Shown piece by piece: positions 12,901 through 24,300 of a stretch of 64,000 nt of DNA (position 1 is the first letter of the stretch; the number at the start of each line of letters is the position of its first letter). The notes below the pieces were generated by a model that worked only from the letters and a program-made list of their open reading frames with translations, was not told where the DNA came from and did not search any database. The stretch spans positions 2,110,501 to 2,174,500 of the forward strand of contig NC_134367.1 of NCBI RefSeq assembly GCF_035582795.1, written 5' to 3'. The position numbers and the translations under genes are program-made. Source of the DNA: Mycteria americana (taxonomy: Eukaryota > Chordata > Aves > Ciconiiformes > Ciconiidae).

Positions 12901-14124
12901 AGGACATGGGCTTTTGAGGCACAGGAAACCTGGGGACCCGGTGCGGTGGCCGCAGGGGCACCCTGGCTTGGTGGTCCTTGTCCCTGCTTGAGAGCTGAGC
13001 GCTGTTTGGGAGCTGCAAGCTAGCACAGGCTATATAGATCCATAAGCTGCACGTATATCCATTCCCATCCCAGGGGACGGATGCAGCATCATCTGAAAGC
13101 AGAAGGCCTATGTAAATAGGTGCAAAAACGTATACATATGGACTGGGATGGTGCATGCGGTTCAGTATTGCAACCAAAAGCAGTTGCGGGAGTGAAGCAG
13201 CTGCTGTGTCCCGGCAAAGGGTGACACAACACGTGTGCTGTGCCCCGTGTTAGCAGGATCCAGTGCTGGAGGAGAGGTTGCGTGGGGATTTTCATCCCAT
13301 CCCCAGTGCTCCCAGTTTGCGGGTATTCCAGGCTGGTGGTCTTAGGGAGATGAATGCCCTTGGGGGTGGCACATGGGAATGGGGAGCCCCTGGGGCTAAT
13401 GCTGACCCCTCTTTTCCCCCACAGGCGTTGCCCTCGATCCAAATTCCAGTGTCCCCCCACATCTTCACCAGCATCAGCTGGGCCACTGCCACCTCGACTC
13501 TCCCGTCCCTGTCACCGGTGAGTCCTGCCTGCATTTCCCCTTCATCCTTTTGGGGTGCAGGGTTGGGCTGGGAACTGTGGGCACTTTGTCTCTGCTTTCT
13601 CACTCCCCACTTTAAACATCTGGATTTGTGGGCTGGGGGCACCTGTGTCTCCCACTGCCCCGTCGCAGCACCCGGGGGTCTCTCAGGAGGGGGACTGTGT
13701 CGTCCCGCGTGTTCTTTGACACCCGATTCCCCGCAGGTGCGGAGCCGGTCGCTCAGCTTCAGCGAACCCCAGCCACCGACGCCAATGCTCAAGTCCCACC
13801 TGATCGTCGCCTCGCCGCCCAGGGTGTCCATCGGCACCAGGTGAGGGTCCCACCCGCTGGAGGGGAGCAGAGGTGGAGCCCATCAGAAAAATGGGTGCCC
13901 TCCCACATCTCCGCTGATGCAGGCCATGGTTACGAGGCCTTACCCTTAGATACACGACTGAAATTCTGCAACGAGTGGGTAAATGTTCTTTCTTCTCTTC
14001 CCCCTTTTGCAGGAAAGTCCGTGGTGAAGCCAAGAAGTGCCGTAAGGTGTATGGCATCGAGCACCGGGACCAGTGGTGCACGGCTTGCCGGTGGAAAAAA
14101 GCCTGCCAGCGCTTCCTGGACTGA
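6987..14124 (+). CDS. ZNF395: ZNF395, zinc finger protein 395 (nine coding exons, 500 aa)
   Basis: Coding exons: 6987-7235, 9265-9494, 9880-9992, 10712-10947, 11064-11164, 12252-12516, 13425-13517, 13737-13840 and 14013-14124. All junctions are GT-AG and the phases agree, giving 1503 bases including the TGA. The start is the ATG of [16 protein letters not shown], the same N-terminus as human ZNF395 (513 aa). In order: a conserved acidic/hydrophobic block around 164-190 ([18 protein letters not shown]); a Ser-rich region ([14 protein letters not shown]); a basic RKRK at 273-276 likely to be a nuclear signal; one C2H2 finger (C285, C290, H303, H308); the [12 protein letters not shown] motif; and a C-terminal C-clamp (C473, C486, C489, C495). 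The family (SLC2A4RG, ZNF395, ZNF704) binds GC-rich DNA and acts in the nucleus as a transcription regulator. The near end-to-end match to ZNF395 and the PNOC neighbour exclude the paralogues. No disruption is visible. Confidence 0.96.
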
Positions 14125-17100
14125 GCGCAGCACTGCGGTGCCGCATCCCTCCCCTGCTCCTGCCCGGGGAGCACCGGAGTCCCTCACTGCTGCAACCAGG
14201 GACCTTGGAGGTACCTCCTGTGACCCCAGAAGACACCTCCAGAGCTGCGTGTAAATTCCTCCTTCTGTATATTGTACATCTGCTGGGTTTGCTCTTTTTT
14301 TAAAAAAACTTTTTCCAACTTTTTCCCTTTTTTTAAACCTGAAGAATATCTCCCTTTGTACAGTAAAAGCTGGGGCTGGGAGGGAAGAAAGCCGGTTCCT
14401 CGGGGTTCGGGGGAGATTGTAGGCGATCTGGGGACCAAAGAGTTTCCTGCATTTCCCAGATCAGCCCTAAAATCTCCCAAACTGTCGCAGCGTGGCTGGG
14501 GTGAGGCGTTGAGGCAGCTTCCCGTGACCTTTGACTACCTAGAAAGTGCAAATCCCTTGTATCCTTTAAGGGAGGGGATCGGTAACAATTATAGCTTTAA
14601 AAAAGAAATGCTGTTGGGTTGCTGCAAGGAAGGCAGGAGTGGTTCTCGGGGCAGGAGTCAGAGGTTTCTCTCCCCGCGTGGATGTGGTCTCTGCTCATGT
14701 CGCGTCACACCGGTAGCTCGAGCTTGCGTGTGCCTCCGGTCGGTTCCAGCGTGTCGTTTTTGGAGGTATTTGGGGGAAAAAAAACACCCAAAACACTTTA
14801 ATCAGGAAAACTATAAGAATTTTTAAGGCAAAACCTGGTGTTCCTTCTCATTTTAAGCTTTGTAAGTCTGCTTAGCTCCGTGAAAACCTACATTGTGGCC
14901 CTTGCTGTGTCTTTCAAAACTAGGCTGAGCAATTTTTTTTTTTATTTAATGATTCCACCAGTAAAAGCAGCTGGGAGGACTGGGAAGGGCTTTCCCTTAG
15001 CATCACTGTATGGCCCCAATTCAGCAAAACACTTTAATATTGGCTTTTGAATTCCATTGAGCCTGGTGGGAGTCAGTTTTCTGACTTCCATCCTTTAAAA
15101 TATATATTTACCCAACCTGAATTGCTGCTGGGTTCCTGTCACCGTCGCGGCTGTCCCACCAACACCAGCATTGCTGGTGGGACGTTGCACATGGTGTCGG
15201 ACCGGGATGCGTGTGGCCGGGGAGCCCGATTGCCCCATCAGCTTTCTCCCCTCGCGGAGGCAGCAGCCATTTGCATTTGTATTCTTTTTTTTTTTTGCTG
15301 CGTTTTTGATAATCATAGGCCATAACCTGCAGCCATCAAGCTGAGAGCAATCCCTGCACGCGGCTTGAGCCCGGGAAGTTTTTAAGGACCCCGCGTTGAG
15401 ACTCAGCTTCCCTTATAAAAGCAAATCAAGTGGCTGGGAGAGTCCGATATTGTTCCCGAATCGCCGCGAGCCCCGTTGTTGAAGGGATCAGGTGGGCAGG
15501 CGAAGCGGGTTGAGATACATACATATGTATTGCTGGTGCTTGTCGACGCGTTTGGGTATTTTTTTTGTTGTTGTTCGTCTGTAATTTTGTACATATACAC
15601 AGTATATCGTCCCACAACCTGATCTTCTCTCTGGCATCCAACTGGTGGATGCAAAATTTGGCCTCTGGAAAGCAGGAGCAAAATTTCCCGAGCATGGTGC
15701 CACCCCGCAGGGTTACATCCCCAGGTCTGGGCAGGTCCGGCTCAAATCCCAGGAAAGAGAAGAGATTTTGCTCCTCGAGAGCCGCTCACTCAGGCTCCCA
15801 TCCCTGCTGGAGCGTGGTGTTAGGAGGAAAATGTCGGGAAAAGCCTTTTCCTCTCCCGCCAGCGTCGGAGACTCTGCGGGTTCCCAGGTTGAGCGTTTTA
15901 TTGCAAGAATGACTTTCCAAAGCGTGTTGCAGGTTGGTGCTCTGCATCCACAGCCCTGGTAACAATTGCGTGGTGGGGTTGTTGCACTACTCAAAAATAG
16001 GTATTTTTTTATATATATAAAAAAGTCCCCACGCCTTTGCTGCTGTCTGACCTCCAGCGTTTGATGGGCCAAGCCAGCGTTATCCGTCCTGCGTCACCTC
16101 ATGGAGCTCAGTGTGTTTATCCTTTCAGGGAAGGGCCCTGCGATGCCGGGGTGCGGGCAGGTTTTCGGTGACACCGGAGATGCCCGTGGCTCTCCGGAAG
16201 CGAGCTAACGCTTTGGGAAGTCCCACACAGCGCCTCGCTGCATCTTAATTTTCCAAATATTTTTTTAAAAATGGGGCTCAAAGCAGCGCCCAGAGCATGG
16301 AAGGAAAAAAAAAAGAGGTGAATTTGTGCTTTCCTCAGACCTTGTGCCTTTGCCCCCACGGCTCGGAGAGACCCAGGCAGGACCAGAGATTTTAATTCTT
16401 GCTTTTTATGCCCTTTCTGCCCCAAACGGCGTCGGGCAGAGCCGGATCTGCGCTGGCACTGGCCGGACACGACTCGGCTCCCGCAACTCCCAGCAAAATC
16501 ACTCAGGAAATGTCAAACAAGCCATCCGGGGTCGGCATCGGGGTGCGGCATCGCCCCGGCCCCGGGGGGGCTCATCCCCCTCCGAAATCGGGGCGTAGCA
16601 GCGGACACCCCCGGCCCTTCCCAGCGCAGATCTGCCTCAGCAATCGGGTTTTTCACTGGCAGGAACTCAGGTGTCCAAAAAAGAAAGTGAAAATATCTTT
16701 CTGCAAAGATGCTTTTTTAAAAACCAACCAAACAAAAAAATATATATTGAAAAGGAAGGAAAAAGTGTCAATGGCTTTGGAACCAGCAGGCGTGCGCATC
16801 CCCGGGTGAGACGGGGGGCTGGCGGGACCCCCCCCAGCGAATACGGGGGACGCAGCCCCCTGCTGCCCCTCGGCCTCAGCCCTCGCGGTGCCTCCTCCTC
16901 CTCCCGCAGCGCATAGCACTTACTGCCCGGCAGGATGATCTCGCGTAGGAGGGTTTGGCATCGGTGTGGCGGTATCGGGGGCTTGGGAGGGCTGGGAGCT
17001 GCGTACCGCTGCTTTTCCGAGGGCTTTTGCGGTACGGACTTAACTGGACAAAACTGTCCTTATGCTGGTGGCTCTTTTCTGTTGGCTTTTTATTTTTAAT

Positions 17101-17990
17101 GGAGAAACTGGTGCAGGGTGGGTTGGGGCTTTTTTGTTTTTTTTTTTGTTGGGTTTTTTTCCCCTTCTGATTTGGGAGTATTTTGGAATTTTTACACTTT
17201 AAAACAGAAAAACCTTCTCGGATTTTTGCAGAAATGAAAGCAGGCTTCTACCGTGTCTATCGGGTTGGTTGGCATTGGATATATAACTTTTTTGTTGTCC
17301 TTTTCCCTATTATTTCCCTTTCCTATTATTTTTTAACTCGCTCCCAGCCACCTCCTGACCGTTGGACTTTTCCTCCCAGCACTTGAGTCTCGCTGGTCTC
17401 AAGAAAACTCCTCTTTGGCCCCAACCGCGGGTAACCCCCACCTGTAAATCCAGCTCGGAGAGTTTTCCCTCCTCCATCTGCCTGTCTCCCGGAGCATGTA
17501 TATGTATGTATATAGGAACCTCTTAATTGGGCACTAATTAATGGGAGGCTGCTCCCCCCCCTCCAGCCGGGACACTCTGCACGCCCCACTGCTGCTGGGG
17601 GGGCAGTCGGCCCCCGAAAGGCAAAGCGAGTCGCTTTAGCGCAGGGTGACCCCACGCTGTCGCTCGCTGCCCCGGTGCCATCGCGGGAGACTTCGTGGAG
17701 GTGTCGTAGGGGGCGGAGGAGCGGGGAAGGGGTTGGGGACACTTGTCACCGTGGCCGTGCCCCCGTGGGGCCACCGGCTGCCCGGCTGAGCGGGGACGAT
17801 GCCGTATAAGTGAATTTTCTGTCGTCTTGGAGCTTTTCTCAGCTGTCTTCCAAGTATTATTTTTATTGTTTAAAAACAAAAAAAAAAAGAGGAAAAAAAA
17901 GTTAAAAAATAAAATAAAAATGTGAAATGTAATTTTTACAGCAGCAATATGAAATATATTTTATAAGAAATAAAAAGAAAAGTTGCCTGA
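14125..17990 (+). other. ZNF395: Probable 3' UTR of ZNF395
   Basis: After the TGA there is no splice-supported exon and no clear AATAAA until about 17.9 kb, so the last exon may be about 4 kb long. The tract is AU-rich in places, with long T runs, and includes 'tgtacata' at 15589-15596, which fits the Pumilio site UGUANAUA. The UTR could end earlier at a non-canonical signal. Confidence 0.45.
17908..17974 (+). terminator. ZNF395: Poly(A) signal cluster, candidate ZNF395 3' end
   Basis: AATAAA occurs at 17908-17913, again overlapping at 17913-17918, and at 17969-17974, in an A/T-rich stretch followed by G/T-rich sequence. These are the first canonical signals I see downstream of the ZNF395 stop on its strand. 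Confidence 0.5.
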
Positions 17991-19358
17991 TAGCTCGCTG
18001 CCTCTGCCTTGTCCTTGCGGCCCATGTCCCGGGGTTCCTCCCCGTCCCCCGGGGACCCCCGCTCCGGAGGTGGGGGCACTTTCTGCCGCCGCCTGCGGCT
18101 GCTGGGCCCCGACCCGGCGCTGTCCCCCCAGCGCGGGGAGCCCCTGGCACAACCATTTCTGGCACCACTAGATAGCAGTGTCTGCCCGGCGCTGGAGCCG
18201 CCGTGCCTTCCCGCAGATGCTGCGCGCGCTTTTTTGTTGTTGTTGGTTTTTTCCCCCAAAACCCCCCCAATTTGTCAAGTTTTTAACCTGGAGGCTGCAG
18301 GGAGGGGTTAATATGTGCTAAACCCCGCGGGTTTTTAATCGGTGTCCCTCCGTGGGGGACTCTGCAAAGTCTTGCGGCCGGGAGTCCTCCCAACGTCGAG
18401 CTGAGAAGTTGCCTTTTGATAAAAAAAAAAACAAAACGCCCCAAACGGAATAATTTTATATTTTTTTAATGCATGCTGAGGTGAAAGAGGAACTGGAAAA
18501 GAGAAAAAAGGGGAGCGGAGGGGGCTGGACAGGGCTGCGGAGGGGAGTGATGCCTCCCCCCCAGCCAAAGTCTTTCCCCCAATTAATTTTTTTAATTGCC
18601 AACCCCTATTTCTAATTGGAAAAAAAAAAAAAAAAAAGCAGCAGAAGTCACCTCTCTGCACCGGGGCTGGTTCATCACCTGGAGCCCAGCGTTAACCCAG
18701 TTTACAAACTGGGACCCAACTGGGGATACTGGGCCCAGCCCGTGGCATGGCCACCGCGCATCCCTACCCCTCCGCCAGCTCCCAGCGAGACCCGGGCCCG
18801 GTGCCGTTTCTATGGCAATGCTAAAAATAGCGCTTGGGCGGCCATGCCGCTCCTCTCCCCAAAGCCGGGGGGTCCCAGGAGAGGTGAACCCCCAAATTTC
18901 CAGTGCGGTCGCGGAGGCTGGGGATGCTGGGGGGCTACGGGTGCCGGAGCCCTCGTTATCCCGATGGAAATGGGTTCTGGGGGCGATGGAGCCGGGCAGA
19001 AATTCCCCTTCTCTCTTCAACCCTAAAATCCCTTTTTTCCCCCCAATCACCCCTCGATCCATCCCATTTTTGGCTGCGGGGCACACGTGCAACAGGACCC
19101 CCCTGCCCCGCAGCTCTGCAACAGCCCACGCGGCGGGGGGGGGGGGAGATTTCTACCGTCTTAAAAAGCCCCTGCTCTGGAAATAACACAAATTTACCAA
19201 AATCTCCCTTTTTTCCCCCAAACCCAAACTATTCCCCAGCCGAGCGGGGCGATTCGATCCCCCCCCACGGTGGCGGGGGGCAGCAGGGCCCAGCCCTGCA
19301 GGCGTTGACCCAAGTGACGGTCGCCAGTCGCAATAATATTGTAGAAACAGTAAACTAA
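17991..19358. other. Gap between the convergent ZNF395 and PNOC 3' ends
   Basis: GC-rich segments are separated by homopolymers (A11 near 18421; A17 at about 18620-18636; G12 near 19135). No coding exon is recognisable. The proposed 3' ends of the two convergent genes are only about 1.4 kb apart. Confidence 0.4.
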
Positions 19359-21356
19359 TTTATTAATCCTTTTGCTATGTACAAGTTTAATGGAGAAATC
19401 TTTGTATGAAACAATTAAAAAGAACAAGATCTCGGAATTTTTTTTTTCTTTTTCTTTTTTGTTTTTTTTTTTTTTTCCATGGGGGTGTTATATTATATTT
19501 ATTTTTTTTTTTTACAAACAGTGAAGGGCAGCGCTGCGGGTGAGACCCGGGCGAAGTCGCTCCCGGGCTATGCTTTTTGGGGAGTAAATTAGGAGAATTA
19601 ATCGGCTCCGATTATCCTCCCTGGGAGCGACACGGAAAAAAACCCGCATCCCGGCGCGGGGACTGGGATGCGATGCATGCCGGGGCGGAATGAGGGGGGG
19701 GAAACGCAACGAAAACACGCGTGCGGTTTGTATTGCTGAGCAAAGAAGTCAACCCCGGAGGCTTTACAAAACTTCAAGGAAAACGCTTTAAAAAAAAAAA
19801 AAAAAAAAAAGGAACAAAAAATTAAAAAAGGGAAAAATAATAATAAAAAAATAAACATTTCCAGGTGGTTTCTGGGCGCTGGGGTGGGAGCCGGTCCCCG
19901 CCGTGGCGGCCGTCGGGTTGGGCACGCGGGGCCGGAGCCACGGTGGGACGTGACCCTTTGGCATCCCCCATCCGAAAAGCTGGAAATAAATCCCCCGGGA
20001 AGGCGCAAGCCCCGGCCGGGGGATGCCGAGCGCTGCCGGGGAAGGCACTGGGAACGTGGGCTGGGGGCTGATTTTCCGCCGGATCCGAGGTGGCTCGTTC
20101 ACAGTGGCCGACCCAAAAAAAAAAAAGCCCACCCCCAAAAATCCAATCTTTTTTTTGCAAAAATCTCTTTTTTTCCTTATTTTGTTTAAATTTCCACCTG
20201 CTGCCCCACGGTCCTCTCCCCCCCTTCCCCGCGGCATCTCGCTCCCGTCGCCGGCGGAGGCCGAAATTCGTCGGGTCCTGGTTTAAATCTGGCTTAGTGA
20301 GTGAAGAGCAAAGTGATTTCTGAACGCGTGCGAGTCTGAAGCGCTTTGGGGTCCGTCAGAGAGAGGATGGAGGCTGCTGGGGTGGACAGGAGCAGGGTTA
20401 ATTTTGCCTGTGCCTGGCGGAAGGTGCTGGGATGCGGTGCCGGAACGCTATAAAAAAATAAAAATAAAAAAAAAATAGAGAAAAGAAAGAAAAAAAGAAA
20501 AAAAAAAAAAAGAAGGAAATAAAGAGGAAAAGAAAAAAAGGAAAAAAAAAAAAAGCAGCTGAGCCGAGAGCGGAGGGAGCGGGGGGCTCCCTCCCAGGGG
20601 CTGCGGGGCCGGGGGTGCATCCCCTAATTTAGGGAGATGCCACCCAGGGAAAAAAAAGGAAAAAGAACCAAAAAAGAGGGGGAAAAAATTTTAAAATTCT
20701 CCCAAATTGTAAACTTGGGGGGGTTGGGGATGGGTGGTCTCGGCAGCTGCGGGGTAGAGGGGCTGGGGGCTCCGAGCATCCCGGCGCGGGGCCGGTGGCG
20801 GCTGGGGGGGGATGCTGGTCCCCGGGGAGCGGCAGCACGGGGTTAACCCGCTGCTCAATTTGGCAATGTGAAGCTGGAGCGTTTGGGGAGGAATTATTTA
20901 ATTTCTAAAAGGAAAAGGTTCTGCTTTATTTGAATTTATTGAAATTTATTTTAATTTTTAAATTTTTAAATTTTGTTTAATTTTTAAATTTTTTAATTTA
21001 ATTTTTTTTAATTTTTATTTTTTAAAATTTTCTTTATTTATTCTGATTTTTTTTCCTGATTTTTTGGGGGGCTGAACCATTCTTCAGACCTATTTGGTGT
21101 CGAGGACAAAGCCCTTCTGCCCCTCCTCCCTGGTGGGGAGCTGATGGCAAAGGGCCTTTCCCCGAGCACCCTCCGGATGCCGAGACGCCGACGGCCGCTC
21201 TCAGCATCCCTCCCCGGTTTCCAATTCGGCGTTTTCAAGCCATTTCCAATTTTTTTTGCCCCCTTTTAAATTTGCGCCTATGGACATGTGGTGTAGAGGG
21301 GTAGAGGGTTGACTTTTTTGGCCATGGCGGACCTAGCCGGGCGGCGCGGGTCTCCG
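19359..21356 (-). other. PNOC: Probable 3' UTR region of PNOC
   Basis: On the - strand, AATAAA signals (TTTATT on +) lie at 20925-20930 and 19359-19364, about 430 and 2000 bases after the PNOC stop; either could end the transcript. The region is full of A- and T-rich runs (19438-19512, 19789-19810, 20453-20555) and is AT-rich from 20890 to 21060. In mammals PNOC has a further 3' non-coding exon, so a splice in this stretch is possible; I could not place it. Confidence 0.4.
20926..21060. repeat. AT-rich low-complexity tract
   Basis: Short repeats of 'aattttta', 'tttaaatttt' and T runs, almost without G or C. This is simple sequence in the presumed PNOC 3' UTR or just past it. Confidence 0.8.
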
Positions 21357-24300
21357 TTAGATCTCGTTGTGCTCGCTGATGCCGCCGGCAATGTCGTACT
21401 CACTGGAGCGGGGCGACATGCCCAGGTACTGCTTCAGGAACTCGCTAAACCTCTTCTGGTTGTTCCACTTCCTCGCCGACTTGCGGACCCCGATGAAGCC
21501 CCCGTACCGCTTCTGCACCCCCTTGGCCGTCGGCGCCGGCCACGAGCCGCGCGTCCCCCGTGGGAAACCGCCAAGTCGTCGGGAAATGTCCTCGGGTGGC
21601 TGCGGGAAGGCACCCGGCGCCGGTTCGACGCCTTCATCTTCAGCTTCCCGTCGCCGCAGCAGCTCGCTTACCTGCAGCGGGCTCACCGGCACCGCTGGCG
21701 CTGCCGCCACGTCGTGCCAGGGATCGTTGGCATCCTGGAGGTCGCGGGGCCGTGGGGCGGCTCGGCCGGCAGCGGCAGCGCACAGCTCCCAGGTGGCCCG
21801 CGGCACGGCTTCGCCTTCGCACTCCAGGATGCAGACCTGCACGGGAGACGCGGGGATGGGTGTCAGATGAGTTTTCGTCCCCGCGGGACTGCGGGACAGC
21901 ACTGGGTGGTGTACCCCAAATGCCAGGTGCTCCAGCATCCCCCCACATCCAGCCCGTCCAGCGGTGCAACGTGCTGGAAGACACCCATGGAAAGGCGCTG
22001 GCAGCTCATCAGCCCTTGCCTGGCCTCGTTGGGTGAGGTGTCCCCTCCCAAAACCCATTCCCGGGCTCCCAGAGGTGGTGGTGGTGGTGGAGATGCTGGG
22101 GTGCCATGGCAGCTGCTCAGCAACCCTCTCCCGACCCTCCCTAGACAGGTTCTGCTCCACGCTGGACGTGCTCCGCACTCCCTGTTGATGTCCATGCTCC
22201 CATCCTGCCACCCCATGCTCCACACTGCTGGGTCCTTCGGCCAGGCATGAGTCCAAAAAATCACCGAGTCACAGGACAGCGGAGGTGGGAAGGGACCTCT
22301 GGCATGTGCCTATGGCATGTGGTGGTACCTGGGGTTGTTCCTTCCCAGGGGCAGGACTTTGCTCTTCTCCTTGTTGAAGTTCATGAGGTTCCTACCAGCC
22401 CATTTCTCCAGGCTGGCAAGGTTCCTCTGGATGGCAGCATGACCCTGTGGTCTACCATCCACGCCTCCCAACTCTGCATCATCTGCTAACTGCTGAGGGT
22501 GCATCTGCCACATCATCCCGGTCATTAATGACGATGCCAAGGTCCTCCAGGTTTCAGTCCACCTCACTGCCCATTTATCTACCCTGTGCTTCGGCAGCTT
22601 GTCTTCAAGGATGTCATGGGAGACAACGTTAAAGCCTGATGAAAGTCAAGACAAGCTGGTTGTCTCACTGCAGAAAGCTATCAGGTTGGTCAAGCACAAT
22701 TTCCCCTTCTTAAATCCAAGCTGGCTGCTCCCCATGGCCTTCTTGTCCTTCATACGTTTGGAAATGCTTTGCAGGATTCTGTGCTCCACCACCTCTCCAA
22801 GGATTGAGGTGAGGCCAAGCAGCCCATAGCTTCCCAGATCCTCCTTCATGCCTTCCTTGAAAACAAGTGTGACATCTGCTTCCTCCCAGCCCCCAGGAAC
22901 CCGCCCCGGTTGCCACATCCCTTCAAAGGCCATCAAGAGCAGCCTCATCAAGAGCTGCCATCGGGCTTCCTCAGCACCCATGGGTGCATCCCACCACGTT
23001 TGTGTCTCATCCCTTTCCAAGAGGCCTTGTCCACCAAGGCAGGACACAGATCCGGCACTGCTGTGGGGTGATAGCCCCAAGTGGGCCGGTACCACCAAAA
23101 CCAGCACCCGGGGGAAACCATCCAGGAGAAAATCGTAGAAGAACCAAACTAGATAAATACCCAAAGAAACCAGGGCTGGAGGGCCCAGAAGGGAAGGGTT
23201 GTCTTCCCTCATGTTGAATTGTCTCCATCCCAGCGTTAACTTCATGGTGGGCTCTTTTAAATGCTTAACACCAACTGGGGGACCCCATGTTGAAGCACGT
23301 TGGCGTGTCTCATTGGTACAAGCCATCTGCAAGACCAAAACCCTTGCAAAGACTCTCTTCACCATGGGTTCATCAACTTTGCCAAGTGGGAGGTGCTACA
23401 AGTCCCAACATGGTATCTCAGGGCTGCAGTTCAAGCACGTGGCTCTGCAGCAATTGGCTATTTCCATCCCCGAGGGCAGCCAGGCTCTTAAGACAAAGAG
23501 ATAAAAGAAAAATAGTTGTCCCAAAGCGAGGTGGTGACGAGGGTCTTGTAGGCTGGAACAGCTATGAGGGTTCTTCTGGAGACACCGCGGGCATCCTGTG
23601 CTGAGCCAAGATCCTGTCCTGGGGTCTCCAAAGCTTTGGCAGGGTCCACGGCTGATGGACAGTGTCCTGGCAGTGGCCCGCGTTGGAGATGAAAGCTGAT
23701 GGATCACATGCAGGTAACAGCTCTGATGAGCACCAGCTAATAGGCTTCAAGAGGAATTACCCCAGGCATCAGGCTGAAGACCATCAGTGGTCCTATCACT
23801 CATCCACAAAACAGCTCCATGAACATCCCAGGGTCCTCAGCCATCGTGCTGTGGTCCTAATTCACATGGAAATGTCTTCTGCTACCGGGCCAGCTCGCAG
23901 TGTTTTGGGAGTCCTCAGCAAACACCAGCCAATGCTCCTCCACGTCCAGTGCTGAAACTACCTGAAGAGGCTCCTTCCAATCTTTGGCTGGCATTAACAG
24001 TGCCACCGTGGGTTTGCACTGTCCCTAGATGACTCTGGGGACCAGGACGCAGGTGATTCATCCACATCTTGAAGACCAGCTCCATCAGCTGGTCCCTGTC
24101 ATAGAATCATAGAATCATAGAATCATAGAATCATTTAGGTTGGAAAAGACCTTTAAGATCATCAAGTCCAACCATTAACCTAACGCTGCCAAGTCCACCA
24201 CTAAACCATGTCCCTAAGCACCACATCTACACAGCTTTTAAATACCTCCAGGGATGGGGACTCCACCACTTCCCTGGGCAGCCTGTTCCAATGCTTGATA

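Noticed and set aside
6987-14124. Assignment of the zinc-finger gene to SLC2A4RG or ZNF704
   Set aside because: The N-terminus [16 protein letters not shown], the exon-by-exon match and the convergent PNOC neighbour fit ZNF395 specifically.
21357-21836. The opioid precursor as PDYN or PENK
   Set aside because: Only one intact YGGF peptide is present, and its basic tail (RKSARK) together with the following FSEF peptide is diagnostic of PNOC.
24100-24137. Octamer repeats (atagaatc) as an independent microsatellite or CRISPR-like array
   Set aside because: They are the standard 3' tail of the adjoining CR1 element, too short and without spacers.
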